Positions 49,611 to 60,468 of a stretch of DNA of 64,000 nt are shown piece after piece (position 1 is the first letter of the stretch; each line of letters opens with the position of its first letter). Below the pieces are notes generated by a model that saw only the letters and a list, made by a program, of their open reading frames with translations, searched no databases and was not told where the DNA came from. Source of the DNA: Apoda limacodes (lineage: Eukaryota > Arthropoda > Insecta > Lepidoptera > Limacodidae); NCBI GenBank assembly GCA_946406115.1, contig OX291543.1:28794815-28858814 (forward strand). The letters are read 5' to 3'. The position numbers were made by a program, and so were the translations under genes.

Positions 49611-50616
49611 AACTCACTATTTTTTTCTTATAGGATGCGGTAGCGGGGTTTTAGTATTTTTAATTACTTTCCTACGGTTATCTTTAGTTTATGCTAAAGT
49701 TTTTCATAACTTATTCAAAACACATACCTAATAAGAAAAATTCAATAAGAAAATAATACTGAAAATTAAGTTTACCTGTCTTAGATCTTTGTCAGGGAAC
49801 CCAATTATTTTTTTCAATTCATTCATTAGGTATTGTTTTATATTAAAAGAAAAATCGGCCCTATAATATAAAAATCTATATAAAAGCTACTTTGTTTTAA
49901 TAAATTAAAAACATGATAACACCAGCCAAAAACGTAAGTGCTCTACGCGTAAGCGACATAAAACGTGTCGTGTGAATTTCATCCTTATGTCAGCAGGCTT
50001 AAGATGGTTTTAGCTTTTTGTATACTTGACTTGCGTAACGCCTATTATATATCGTCACCTTAAATGCGTCTGGTTGTTTGTAAAAATAGATGATTTTTAA
50101 GTTCTTATTTTTGGAAAAATCAATCTAACGTGTTATTTAAAAACATATCAAAACTATTAGATTCCATTAAAAATAAACTTTTTAACACTAATATGAGTAT
50201 TTTCTGTCCTTCAAGTGTGTTGAAAACAGCCGTATAACACTCGTGAGCTCTGCTCAATACTCTACCGAACTGCAACCCACAACCTCGTTTTTAGGTATCT
50301 TGTATCATAACGTAAAACGCCTTATGGAACACTTTTATTTCTCAAGACTAAAATTACGTTGGTGTAACTTAGTAACCACTAATAGTAACTGCACTTTTAT
50401 TATACCGCAAGTAATAATAAATGCCAGTCTCCTGAGAGAGATGAGACTATCAATGAATATAATATGATAATAAATATTATAAATGCGAACGTAACTCTGT
50501 CTGTTACGTCTTCACGCTCAAACTGCTGTACCGTCATCTTGATGATGAAATTTGGCATGGAGATAGTTTGAAGGGACATAAACTACTTGAGAACGTCAAG
50601 TAATTGTCGGTTTTTA

Positions 50617-50859
50617 GGGTTCTGTGCCTTACAACACCATCTATTGTCAAGTAGCTGTGTCGGTAAAAATAATAGTATTACTACTCGCCAATAGATGTCA
50701 GGAAGAGTAATATTTTTCAGTTTATCACTGCCTGAAAACGCGGATAAAACGACGTTTTCTAAAATAAAACCTAGCTAGATCGATTTATCGTCCCCGAAAC
50801 CCCCTGCATACAAAATTTCATGAAAATCGTTGGAACCGTTTCCAAGATTCAGATTATAA

Positions 50860-50892
<33 letters not shown>

Positions 50893-50905
50893 AAGGTATT
50901 AGATT
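50617..50905 (+). repeat. Dispersed repeat, copy 2 of a pair
   Basis: Matches 42826-43130 (see shared words there). This copy keeps the start 'tagggttctgtgccttacaa' and has a longer (TA)n run near its end (about 50868-50892). Confidence 0.75.
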
Positions 50906-51107
50906 AAGTATCACGGTACATATTCTAACAGATAATAGCGTGCAGCAATACTTACCTTAAAATCAGTACAACTTTTGCATGGTAAGTTTTTGTGGATTTT
51001 AGAAAAATGTATCGCTTTGACGATTATCAATAATATTTTTTAATTACCCACATCTGTCACTGAGGAAAACAGCTATACAGTATTCAAGATTCTGAATTGT
51101 AATTCTG

Positions 51108-51284
51108 AGCTCCCGGCCAAGGTTTTCTGCAAGGTCTACAGTATGGAGTTCTTCAAGAAAGAAGTTATTAGATTGCTGAAGGGTCGGCAACGCGCAAGTG
51201 ATACCCCTGGTGTTGCAAGCGTCCATAGGCTACGGTGACCGCTTACCATCAGGCGGACCGTAAGCTTGTTTGCCACCTTAGTGG

Positions 51285-51318
<34 letters not shown>
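51108..51318 (+). mobile_element. LINE 3' tail with long poly(A), before a RING-gene acceptor
   Basis: Contains the shared tail 'gagctccc-gccaaggtttt', 'gttattagattgctgaaggg', 'gcgtccataggctacggtga', 'catcaggcggaccgtaagct', then 'ccaccttagtggtat' and about 28 A. Same family and strand as the 15600-17510 LINE. The A run stops about 48 bp before the splice acceptor at 51366. Confidence 0.85.
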
Positions 51319-51319
<1 letters not shown>

Positions 51320-51366
51320 GTAAATGTCTACCTATTAATATGATTTTAAATTCTTTTTTGTTCTAG

Positions 51367-51429
51367 GATAAACTGCTCAACAAACTTGAAGAAAATGAGC
51401 CTGAACTAGCAACTTCAACGGAGGAAGAA
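51367..51429 (+). CDS. RING gene, first detected exon
   Basis: The acceptor is TCTTTTTTGTTCTAG|GAT and the donor GAA|GTGAGT, phase 0 on both sides. 21 codons: DKLLNKLEENEPELATSTEEE, acidic and probably helical. Joins in frame to the RING exon. Assigned by phase, splice signals and coding look; no family motif by itself. Confidence 0.65.
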
Positions 51430-54400
51430 GTGAGTATCTGTCTCGCATTTTTTTGTAAAATAAATTAACATCATCACGACACTCATCCCCGAACGGGTGA
51501 TCAAAGATGTAACGAACGTATGCCCGTAACATCCAAGTTCCACCGATGGTATTCCGACCCAAAATCGTCATAGACGATAAGCCTATCGACGTACCGGGCA
51601 CAAACCAGTGCACAACTTACAAAAAACAAATTGTAACAACTTTGGACCCTTTGGCATTGTAACCGAACGCTCTACCACTGCGCCACTCGGTCTTAGATTT
51701 TTAACACGTATTTTTTATTTATTTACTATTATTATTATTATCAAACTTATGTATTCATCATTCATATCCGTATCCAATCCTGTTAGTAAAATATTATATT
51801 ACATTATACAATAATATTCTTATAAGTATTACCTTAAGAGGCTGTGCTTTATATTTCATTTTTTTGGCAAATATTTCACCGGATCCGGTGAGCAGATCCT
51901 ACTAAAATTTAAAGTCTGTGTTCTTCGGGATATGGTGACCCTAAAAAAGGTAAAAACACGATTAATGAACGTTTGTTCGATATAAAAATAATCCTAAAGA
52001 GACCCCTTTTCACTGTTTTTTTGGCAAAGAAATCTCTAAAGTCCTAAGTGCTATATGTATTGTATATAGTCCTAAGTACTAAAGGTATAGGTATGCTATA
52101 ATTATTAGGTTAAAATAATTACTTATTGCCAAAAATCTGATCTGAACTACAGTTTGAAGTTTGTGTCTATGTAAGTATGTAAGGGTTGTCATAAACGCTT
52201 CACTTGCATGACGCCAACTTCAAACGGTAATTGAGATCAGATTTTTGGCAATAAGTATTTATTTTTACCTTTTTAGTGCATCTTTTTGAAGCCGGTTGTT
52301 TATTTTGTTAAAAAGTTTTTATTTGTTGCTTTTAAATGACGAATTGTTTTTTTTCTCGTACACTTAAAACATACCTGTAACAAAATTTAATACAATCATC
52401 AACATAAAGGGTGTGTTTCACCAGTTCCAAATAAACATAAATTATTTTGTTCGCTCCAAAAGTTTAAGTTTTAAATCCACTTCATTAATATAGGAGCATA
52501 TTCTTTTGAATAAAAAAACATTTTTTTTTTAAATCGGTTCACAATTGACGGAGGAATCCGTGGACATACATTAAAAAAAAATATATCCGTCGAACATTGA
52601 ACCTCCTCCTTTTTTGAAGTCGGTAAAAAAGAAATGCAAAACGTTATTTTTAGGAAACAGCAAATTAATTTATGACAAGAAAGTCAAGATAGAAACTTAA
52701 CCCTTTTAAAATCACTCGTGTCTGACTGTCCGTCCTTCTGTCCAGCACTATGACGAGGCATTTATTTATCATAGAAACTCCTTGATCAAAGTCAGTCACA
52801 TATACTGAAATATGGCCTACATGGCATCTGCGAGCTATAGAGCTATGCTTAGTGTTTCTTTGCGCGACAAAATTTGTACCTTATATAGGAAATCTACCAA
52901 ATAATGAAGTCACCGATATAGCTCGAATATAGTTAGAAAAAATAATGGTTCCAAATCATGGCCACGGCAACATTTTACCATTGCACCGCTCAGTATTAGC
53001 AGGGAATTCATCCTAACACAAAAAATTCTGTATTTTATGACATAAGTTGAAAGGGATCAACTGTTTCGAAATAACATCGATAGTAATTTAGATTACAAAA
53101 AGACCAAGGAAGATAAATAAATATTTATTACCTATTGTACAGTATTGTATATTAACTACCTACTTAGCTAATTTATAAAAGAACCACTTTCTTGGTAATT
53201 TTTGCTATTTTATCTTTATGTAAGATACTTTGTATGTTATTTGAAAGAAATTATAATTGTTACGAATCAACCTTACGACCAATATTATAAAATACAGATT
53301 TTTTTCTCCATATTTTACAGGTTCGATTCCCGACTCAAACAGTTGATTTATTTGTAAATCTATGATTGCAGTTTCACTTATTTTAGGTCAATATAAACAG
53401 GTAAGTATAAAGGCATGCCTCCTTTCAGTAAAATGGTACTTTCCCTCAAACCACGGTCTTTCTTGTCGACCCTATATAGTAATGAGTAAATTATGACACA
53501 GCTGTTTTACAATTCTGCGATCCTTGGTTTTTACGTTTTAAGTCATATATCTTAGATTTGTCTGTATTAAAATTAACCCCAAAAGATTCCAAGAACAATA
53601 AGCCTTATAAACCCTTTTTTAATTACTTCCAGTGTGTGATATGCGTGAATGCAAAGGCGACAATGCAGACGTCTCCCTGCGGGCACCGCGTGGTATGCCG
53701 CCGATGCTTCGTGAAGACTATCCAGATGGCGGTCAGCCAGCGGCTGCTGCCGTTGCGCTGCGTCATCTGCCGTGCCAAGATTCTAAGACTAAGGCAGGCT
53801 CCACGCCTCGTCACGAGCAAGAGCTGGCAGGTTAGTTTCTGTTTGTTAGCTGTGCAGACTGGTAAAACACGATAAGTAATAGCCATTTGCTGTACCACTT
53901 ACACCCTGAGGCTTAAAATTGGATGCCTCCTGTTCACCTTTTAGACGGAACGGAGAATTCCTTCAGCGGCATAAAATAGGTACCTAAGCATTCCCGGCCT
54001 GACACTTTAGGGTTTATCAGGAACTGGCGAAAGTGGTACCTATATTATTCTGTCCTAGTCTTTTATTTTGCTACATATTACTGAAAAGCTGTACCTAATT
54101 TACGTCGTACGGGACATCAGAAGAAGTGTTGATTCGATGAGCTTACCACTTATCAAGGACTAAAGTGGTTGGTAAAACAGGGCTGTCCCCCACATTATGA
54201 TGTGGCAGTGACTCTATCCACTGGTTATTACTTTTTTGGGATTAAAATCGCAAAGATATATACCTACAAGTGGCACAAATACTAACCTCATCCCTTGCCT
54301 AATAACTTTAGCTCTTACTTATCAGCGAACTTATGGCTACCTTACCTACATGAGCTCCCTGTCGAGGTTTTCCTAAGGGACTACAGTATGGATTCTTCAA

Positions 54401-57400
54401 GAAGAATTTAGTTCGTTACTTCGAGAAGTTATTTTATATTAAAGGATCTGAAAGGTCTGAACCTCGCAAGTTATGCCTCTGGTGTAACAGGCGTTCAGAG
54501 ACTGTGACTGTGACCACTCAACATCAGGCGGGGCGTATGCTTGTTTGCCACCTTAGTGGTATAGAAATATGTAACACTATGTACTTACCGTAAATGACAT
54601 TTATTTTAATAAATTCTCGGGAACAGGTATCATCAAGCAGTGGGAAGTCGTGGGGAGTCGTCGGATCGGTGTCCAGTTACTCGGTGGGCGCTCGCTCAGT
54701 GCCCGCCTCAGCATCCCTCTACTCCGTTACCAGCGGCGAATCTTCCTTATCAGGTACCTCAAGTAAATAAAAAAATACTATACTTTCCTAACATATAATA
54801 CTTACATCAAATCTTACCACCGGTTTTAACTTGGCACTCGAATTTCCTAACTGGCCACCAGTAACCAAATATAACAATAGTAAGTACCTAGATCCTCCAC
54901 CAATGGACCTACCACGTTGCGAAAAAAATTACGCGATTTTATCGTAATTCTGTAACACATGGAAATAGAATCATTATAGATGTACACGTACAGGCGATTT
55001 CATTTTTGTATATGGTGTATGTGCAGTGCTACAAACTTTTTCATCCCATTCGATTAATTATACTTTTATACTTAGTATATAATTTATACTCGAAATATAA
55101 AAAAAACTTATCAACATAATTTTTTTTCATGATTTGTGTCTAAAAGCGCCTTTTATTTCTTTTTCATTTAGGGGAGTAAAAAGTAGAGTCTACCAATTTT
55201 TAGCTCTGGCGACGTATATTAAATCCCTCACTACACTCAAGATTCTTATTAAGAATCCTAAGCTCCGTTCTGGATTTAAAATAGCACCCTCGCCGTAAAA
55301 ATATTATTTTGCTATTCTGACCCGGTGTTTGGTTGCTAGTGTCGTTGCAGTACAACATTTCAATATGGCGACACTGTAGTTTTAATTAAATCTTAAATTT
55401 AAATTTAGGTTATGTACCTAACATGTCCCCTAATTATCTTTATAAAGTTTTCTTTTCTTTTTCAAAATATAATCCTTGCGGAAACAAAAAGTCCTAGGTC
55501 TGTGGCGGAAACAATTATGTGATTTTTTTTTAAATATGGGCATAACATTGGGTCAAATCAACTTTTATTGTTATTCTCAGTGGTTGTGTTCTCTCTGTAA
55601 TTCTCCTACTAAATCTAAAACAAATCCGCTGTTTATTTTTATATCGTAATATCATGTTATTAATAGAATTCAAAATTCAGTGTCCTGCAAACAAAGTGTT
55701 TTACTATCACATTACGTCACTCTGCAAATTGTTGTGGAAGTATCGTAAATGTCATTGAATAACTTGCAAGACCTTCAGTATCAAGTTTTCGTATATGGCA
55801 ATATTGTGGAGTAACAAAAGACAACTCAAGGATCTTTTAATTTCAGGCGTGTCTTCCGTGTCGTCTAACAGTGGCGTGTCATCCAACAACGTCAGCAGCA
55901 GTTGTAACACCAAGTTATGTGGAGGTACCAAGTGTGGCGGAGCGTGTCTAGGTGCGATACCTCGTGCAGCCACTACGGCCACACCGCCGCGACCCCGGCA
56001 GCCCGCCTCCAACGCGCTGCGAAGGTCACAGCATCATAGCATGAAGGTATATTGTTTAGTAGCGTTGCTAAAACAATGCCTACATTATCAGACACGTAGG
56101 TACTTACGCTAGAGTAGTCACAGAAAGAAAAGATAGAAATTTCAGAGGTAAACTATAGATTGACGCAGACCTCCTTGTACAGGAATGCACCTACTGCCCT
56201 AATAAGCTTTAGTAAACGGAAGTGGTAATGTATAGGCTGCATAGATCGTAAAACGATTAGGCGATTGGGAAGATAGGTTCTAGACTGGAGATGAAGTGCG
56301 GGTTCAGACCTGTTCATTTTCGAAATATAAAGAGGACTATGTCTAGCATTAAACGGCTGACAAGACGATCATGCTGGTGTTGTAGATTTAAACAACAGTC
56401 GCAAAACGGGATCACTATCAATTTGTTCTAAGTTACAGGGGAAACACCAATAGCATTGCTACAGCCAATTTACTTAAGCCAAAGCAGAATAGATACAGAC
56501 AATCAGAGAACATTCGAACAAGTGTCGAAAGCCAGCTACGTTTACTATTTCTCTTGCACTCATGCATTGGTGTATTTTGTGTCTCTACCGCACGCTAATG
56601 TACAACGGACAAGCGCACTTGTAAGTGTATTAAGGTAGTGTGCGTACGGGGCGCGTACATGTGTGACGGCTTATATGCAAGATTCCTTACTATTTTGCTT
56701 TATGTCGGCTAGAGTAATTTTTTAAGCAGTACAAAGGGACAAAATTAATTCAGCATGAGCTGACGGAAACTTACGCACCAAAGTCTACTTTTGCATCAAG
56801 TGGACTAGTATTATCAATGCGTCAACTTTTTACCTACTTGTAAATCAAGGATTATGTGGTTGAATACAAAACAAAGAAAACAGAAATGTCTTAATACTAG
56901 CTGTGCCTACGGCTTCGCCCGTGCTGAAGATATTCCTGGACCTTTTAAAATTTTCGTAGTTAAAATGAAGCCTTTATGTAAAGTTAATTAAATTCCATCT
57001 AAATCCGTCTAGTTACGTGCAGCGATCAGCGTAAAAAAGTAACAAACACACAAACTTTCGCATTTGTAAAATTAGTATGAATGTTATATTCTAGGTCCGT
57101 CTACAAGATTACCAACTGCACAGCTACACTGGAGGGCCGCCGGCAGGCGAGCCCTCTGGTCGGCTGCCTCCCATCCGGGAGTTCCAGAGGGAGTTCAGAG
57201 AAGGGCGCCGAGAAAGTGTTGCAATCGCCTCCACCTCTACTAGGATAAGGTGAGTTAAATATTGTCTGATACATATTGTAGTTCTAACTAATCGCGTAAG
57301 AATTCCATATGAAATTCCTGAAATCGGTCGAGCTAGTTCATTCTTTGCATACTCTGTGAGCGTGCGCCAGCTAGTCACTCATATAATCTTTGGTTGAAAG

Positions 57401-58590
57401 GTCGCGGCCGTTGTTTTTAGATCTAATTTATCTTTTATAGTTATAGTGAACAGAGAAACACAATACAGACATTCACATACACACTACATACAATCTTACA
57501 CAAAAAACATCTGACTCCAAAAGGGGTAAGTTCTTGTAAATTTAACTTGTTACCCAAAATTTCTTAACATTTTCGGCTACAAAAATTGGTACAGTGCGGT
57601 TTCAGAGAAACTTCCTCCCACGAACGCTTAAGTTGTGGAATGAGCTCCCTGCCAAGGTTTTCTGCAAGGGCTACAGTATGGAGTTCTTCAAGAAAGAAGT
57701 TATTAGATTTCTGAAGGGTCGACAACCCCTGGTGTTGCAAGCGTCCATAGGCTACGGTGACCGCTTACCATCAGGCGGACCGTAAGCTTGTTTGCCACCT
57801 TAGTGGTATAAAAAAAAAAAAAAAAAACGGATTATCTTAAAAGAAATTGCATTACTGTCCTTGGAAAATATATTTGAGTAGGTACTTATATTATATTATT
57901 TATTAGACATTCGGTTTTGGAGACGTTTCAGTCTAAATAAAAAGTTGACGCAGAAATCTTTTACACAATGACTTAAGTTTTTTTTTAAAATTCTACATAG
58001 TTAAGTTATAAAAAGAGTAAAAAATATTTTTGATTAACAATCACCTACTTATGTTTATTCAGAAAAAATCAAACTCTACTCACAAGCAAAATTTTGTAAT
58101 ACAATTTTATATTTACAGATGTGCACAGAAAATAGTAACACAACTGGAAGTCTCTCCACAAAACAACAAACAGAACTTTTTCCGACCTCTAAAACCTTTA
58201 AATAAAGATGATCCTCCCAAATCAAGAGATCATAGCAGTGAACCTGAGCACAAAACGGATAACATCAAAGTAAAATCAAAGAAGGAAGACAAAAAGAAAA
58301 AAGACGACGAAAATACTAAGCTGGATAAATCAAAAAAAGAAGAAAGCTGTGACAACAGAAAAAACGAATTAGCCGAAAGGAAAAAAGAAGAAAAATTAAG
58401 ACTTAAAGCTGAGAAGGAGGCAAAGAAAGAAGCTAAACTCCAAGCTAAAGAAGAAGAACGTCAGGCTAAACTTTTGGCGAAGGAAGAAGAAAAACAAGCC
58501 AAATTATTAGCAAAAGAAGAAAAGAAAAAAGCCAAAATGGAAGCTAAATTAGCAGCGCTAACGGAGAAAGAAAAAAATAAACAGAATTAA
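51367..58590 (+). CDS. RING-finger protein with coiled-coil tail (whole gene, 5' end missing)
   Basis: Six exons (51367, 53633, 54627, 55847, 57095, 58119) join in phase to 404 residues plus stop. Order: a short acidic segment (LEENEPELATSTEEE), a C3HC4-type RING, a Ser-rich segment (SSSSGKSWGVVGSVSSYSVG), a Ser/Cys/Pro region, a basic stretch (REFQREFREGRRESVA) and a Lys/Glu-rich C-terminus with 11-residue repeats. RING domains usually recruit E2 enzymes, so an E3 ubiquitin ligase in the cytoplasm or nucleus is likely. The first known residues (DKLLNKLEEN) start in mid-protein, so one or more upstream exons are missing. I recognise the domain, not the orthologue. Three introns or flanks carry tails of one LINE family. 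Confidence 0.85.
51470..51700 (-). mobile_element. tRNA-like SINE, second family
   Basis: The minus strand starts accgagtggcgcagtggta and gagcgttcggttacaatgcc, an A-box-like tRNA head; the rest ('gtgcactggtttgtgcccgg', 'atcacccgttcggggatgag') is the non-tRNA body. It is in the intron after the first detected RING-gene exon. Confidence 0.65.
52120..52257. mobile_element. 138-bp inverted-repeat element
   Basis: The ends tacttattgccaaaaatctg(atct) and (agat)cagatttttggcaataagta are exact 24-bp inverted repeats. The inside also pairs partly (tttgaagtttg / caacttcaaac). Non-coding MITE-like hairpin. Confidence 0.8.
53633..53830 (+). CDS. RING gene exon with the RING finger
   Basis: The acceptor is TTACTTCCAG|TGT and the donor CAG|GTTAGT, phase 0. 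66 codons. Zinc ligands: C1-x2-C4-x11-C16-x-H18-x3-C22-x2-C25-x17-C43-x2-C46 (CVIC, CGHRVVCRRC, CVIC). The first six ligands have MGRN1/IAP-like spacing, while the last gap (17) is longer than the usual 6-10 of those families. All eight ligands are present, so the finger should fold. GC-rich relative to the flanks. Confidence 0.93.
54345..54570 (+). mobile_element. LINE 3' tail, older copy
   Basis: 'gagctccctgtcgaggtttt', 'ggactacagtatgga', 'catcaggcggggcgta' and 'tgtttgccaccttagtggta' match the tail of the 15600-17510 LINE, more diverged than the other copies and without a long A run. Same strand; within the RING gene intron 53831-54626. Confidence 0.75.
54627..54753 (+). CDS. RING gene exon, Ser-rich
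   Basis: The acceptor is CGGGAACAG|GTA and the donor TCAG|GTACCT (phase 1). It reads VSSSSGKSWGVVGSVSSYSV, then GARSVPASASLYSVTSGESSLS. About 40% Ser, likely disordered and a possible phosphorylation target. The acceptor lacks a strong pyrimidine tract. Frame and phase fit both neighbours. Confidence 0.8.
54754..55846 (+). other. RING gene intron 54754-55846
   Basis: 1.1 kb; holds the dispersed 'ggttgctagtgtcgttg' repeat at about 55320-55390, otherwise nothing I can identify. Confidence 0.5.
55847..56046 (+). CDS. RING gene exon, Ser/Cys/Pro region
   Basis: The acceptor is TTTTAATTTCAG|GC and the donor AAG|GTATAT. 66 whole codons: VSSVSSNSGVSSNNVSSSCN, then TKLCGGTKCGGACLGAIPR and a Pro/Arg stretch ending LRRSQHHSMK. 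The CGGTKCGGAC cluster has three Cys within ten residues, a possible small metal or disulfide site, or simply a linker. GC-rich. Confidence 0.85.
56047..57094 (+). other. RING gene intron 56047-57094
   Basis: 1.0 kb. Its 3' part (56897-57085) is a 'taatattagt'-type repeat ('agctgtgcctacggcttcgc', 'taacaaacacacaaac', 'gcatttgtaaaattagt') that ends about 10 bp before the acceptor. The ORF at 56456 is not supported. Confidence 0.5.
57095..57249 (+). CDS. RING gene exon, charged region
   Basis: The acceptor is GTTATATTCTAG|GTC and the donor ATAAG|GTGAGT (phase 2). It reads VRLQDYQLHSYTGGPPAGEP, then SGRLPPIREFQREFREGRR and ESVAIASTSTRI. Strongly charged end, probably helical. In phase with both neighbours. 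Confidence 0.87.
57590..57828 (+). mobile_element. LINE 3' tail with poly(A)
   Basis: The coding remainder reads FQRNFLPRTLKLWNELPAKV, then FFKKEVIRFLKGRQ with a small deletion, followed by the shared tail 'ctacggtgaccgcttaccat', 'caccttagtggtat' and about 17 A. Recent-looking, plus strand, within the last intron of the RING gene. Confidence 0.88.
58119..58590 (+). CDS. RING gene last exon, Lys/Glu-rich coiled coil
   Basis: The acceptor is TTTTATATTTACAG|A (completing Arg), then CAQKIVTQLEVSPQNNKQNF and a highly charged tail to TAA at 58588. After residue 50 nearly everything is K, E, D, A or L, with an 11-residue pattern (QAKLLAKEEEK repeated with changes), predicted long helix or coiled coil for self-association or binding. 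The ORF can be read upstream to 58030, but that part is intron. No canonical poly(A) hexamer was seen nearby. Confidence 0.88.
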
Positions 58591-59745
58591 GGGTCTGAAT
58601 TTTTACATTAAATAGAAAAACGTAGCCGTCTTAGATTAGAAATTGTTATCATTGAAAATGGTGAAATCAATGACATTAGGAAATTTGACGTACTTACATA
58701 TTTATGATATGATAGCAATTACAAATTTCGGTTAATTCAGTAAAAACTTAAGTTTTAATTAGACTTTAGATTACTTATATAATAATTTGTTATCCTATAG
58801 TACCCACACCGCTAAAATCTCTTAAAGTTGTTGTTAAAATTAGTAATGAGTGTAAAATTTTAATATAAAGCAATCTTAGTAGATGTTGGAAAAAAACGGA
58901 ATTCTACAAACTGCGAAGACTGAAAGAATTGGATATTGAAATCATATCGTTTTGTTAATTATGTAAAATATACTAAGGGCTTCGTGTATATGCGCCAAAG
59001 AAATTATTTACTAGATACATAGATCCTAATTACTTCATAGTTCTTTTTTATTTACTGACACTAATTAATTACGACGTTGACCTACATTGTTAACTTATTA
59101 TATCTAATGATAATCAGGTTTTATTTCTTGTTTGCATAAGTACAGGTATTCCGCCACATTAAAGTTTTAAACCTTCATACTGTTATTACTATGGCACTTA
59201 CCATGATGTAGTATGACTTCAGATCCCTCATTAGGGTTCAATTTAATGGGCTATTTATTCTGTGATATTAATGACATTTCTGACCCAACATTATGATACT
59301 GCTATCTCTACATGAAAGATGGAAGCGCTTTTTCAATACATATATATTATACATAGAAAACACCCAGACTCAAGACAAACACAAATTTTCATCACATGGA
59401 TTCGTAAAAATCTGTGAAATATCAGACCTCAAGAGCAGTAATAAAAAGCTTTGAAAACCAGGATGCAGTTTCTAAAGGGTTTTTATATGGATTCCGTTTA
59501 CGAACGTAGGTACGTACAGTACGTCTTCTAGAGGACATAAAGTCATGTATTAAAAGAAGTACAATGAAATGTGCCGTGTGGGATATCAAATGAAAAGGCT
59601 TAATTAGTACCTACCTATAGATCTTTCTATCTATCTACCTACCTATATTTTAAAAATACACATGAATGCTTCTTCTTCTTTGCATTTCCTCGATATATTT
59701 ATTTTGTTGCCATCTCAATATATGCGTTAATAAAAATCAAAATAA

Positions 59746-60468
59746 ACACATTATTTTTATACTTCTCGGGTCTTTCACGCGAACAATTAAGACATTTACC
59801 TTTTTGGCTATCGACATTTCGGCCGGTGTACTGGCCTTGGTCACGAGCAAACTGTTTGCAGCGAGGAGTTGTGAGCTAAAGGGAGCACGCAGTATTAAAA
59901 CTACCCACATATCCGATGTTGTGAAAAACAAAGTCACAGCACACTCACACTCACAGTATCTAAAAAGTTGATGTCACAGCACAAGACACTAACGGTATCT
60001 GAACGTCTATAATTGTCCTATGACGATTAACTTGGCTTTATAGTATTATTCACAAAATTCCACGCCGAGGATTATTTGAAGCTGTCTTCCTTTTTTATAG
60101 CGTCATGTAAAACTCTATTGTAATAATGGCAATCAGTAGAGAGGATCTGTGGTTCATGAAGCTCTTTAATCACATGATCTGTAATAGCGGACTTATTAGT
60201 CTGGCAGTTTTTGACGGCTCCAATATGTTCTTTAACCCTTTTTGCCATATTGTGCGTTTGGTTTGTCTACTACCGCAACTGCTGGTGTCTGGTAAGGAAT
60301 TACGTCTTTAGGAGTGCGTATATCCTATATGATTTGAAACTTTTGCGTGAGGAACATATACGGACTAAATGGAGTACTTTTTTTAAAGCCGATCTGATTT
60401 TATTCGGCACTCGTTTCAGATACGGCATTGTTCGGGTGCAAGACCCCAGAAATATAAAAATAATGTGT
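59746..60468. mobile_element. Possible element with 42-bp inverted ends
   Basis: 59746-59787 (acacattatttttatacttc...) and 60427-60468 are reverse complements with four mismatches in 42. Between them lies about 640 bp with GC-richer segments ('ggccggtgtactggccttgg', 'gcgaggagttgtgagctaaa'). Both arms happen to encode VRV-DPR-IKIM, so ORFs here look similar on opposite strands. Possibly a non-autonomous DNA transposon or two inverted copies of a repeat. Confidence 0.5.

Larger units (their letters stand above)
41506..51366. other. Region between the lipase and RING-finger genes
   Basis: The missing 5' exons of both divergent genes should lie here or in neighbouring introns, but I could not identify them. 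It holds repeats at 41681, 42140, 42826, 44240, 45865, 46012, 46432, 47640, 48602-49610, 50617 and 51108. The 136-residue ORF at 42195 is AT-rich with no family features. Sub-stretches 43140-44230, 44600-45860 and 49620-50600 show nothing I can support. Confidence 0.5.
51430..53632 (+). other. RING gene intron 51430-53632
   Basis: 2.2 kb with the SINE at 51470-51700 and a small inverted-repeat element at 52120-52257. The remainder is AT-rich with no visible feature. Confidence 0.5.

Noticed and set aside
51650..51700. Possible tRNA gene (accgagtggcgcagtggta)
   Set aside because: Only the 5' half is tRNA-like; there is no matching T-arm and acceptor end, and a SINE body continues.
58030..58118. 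N-terminal part of the ORF ending at 58590
   Set aside because: It is intron: an acceptor at 58118 and phase match to the exon ending 57249 show that coding starts at 58119.
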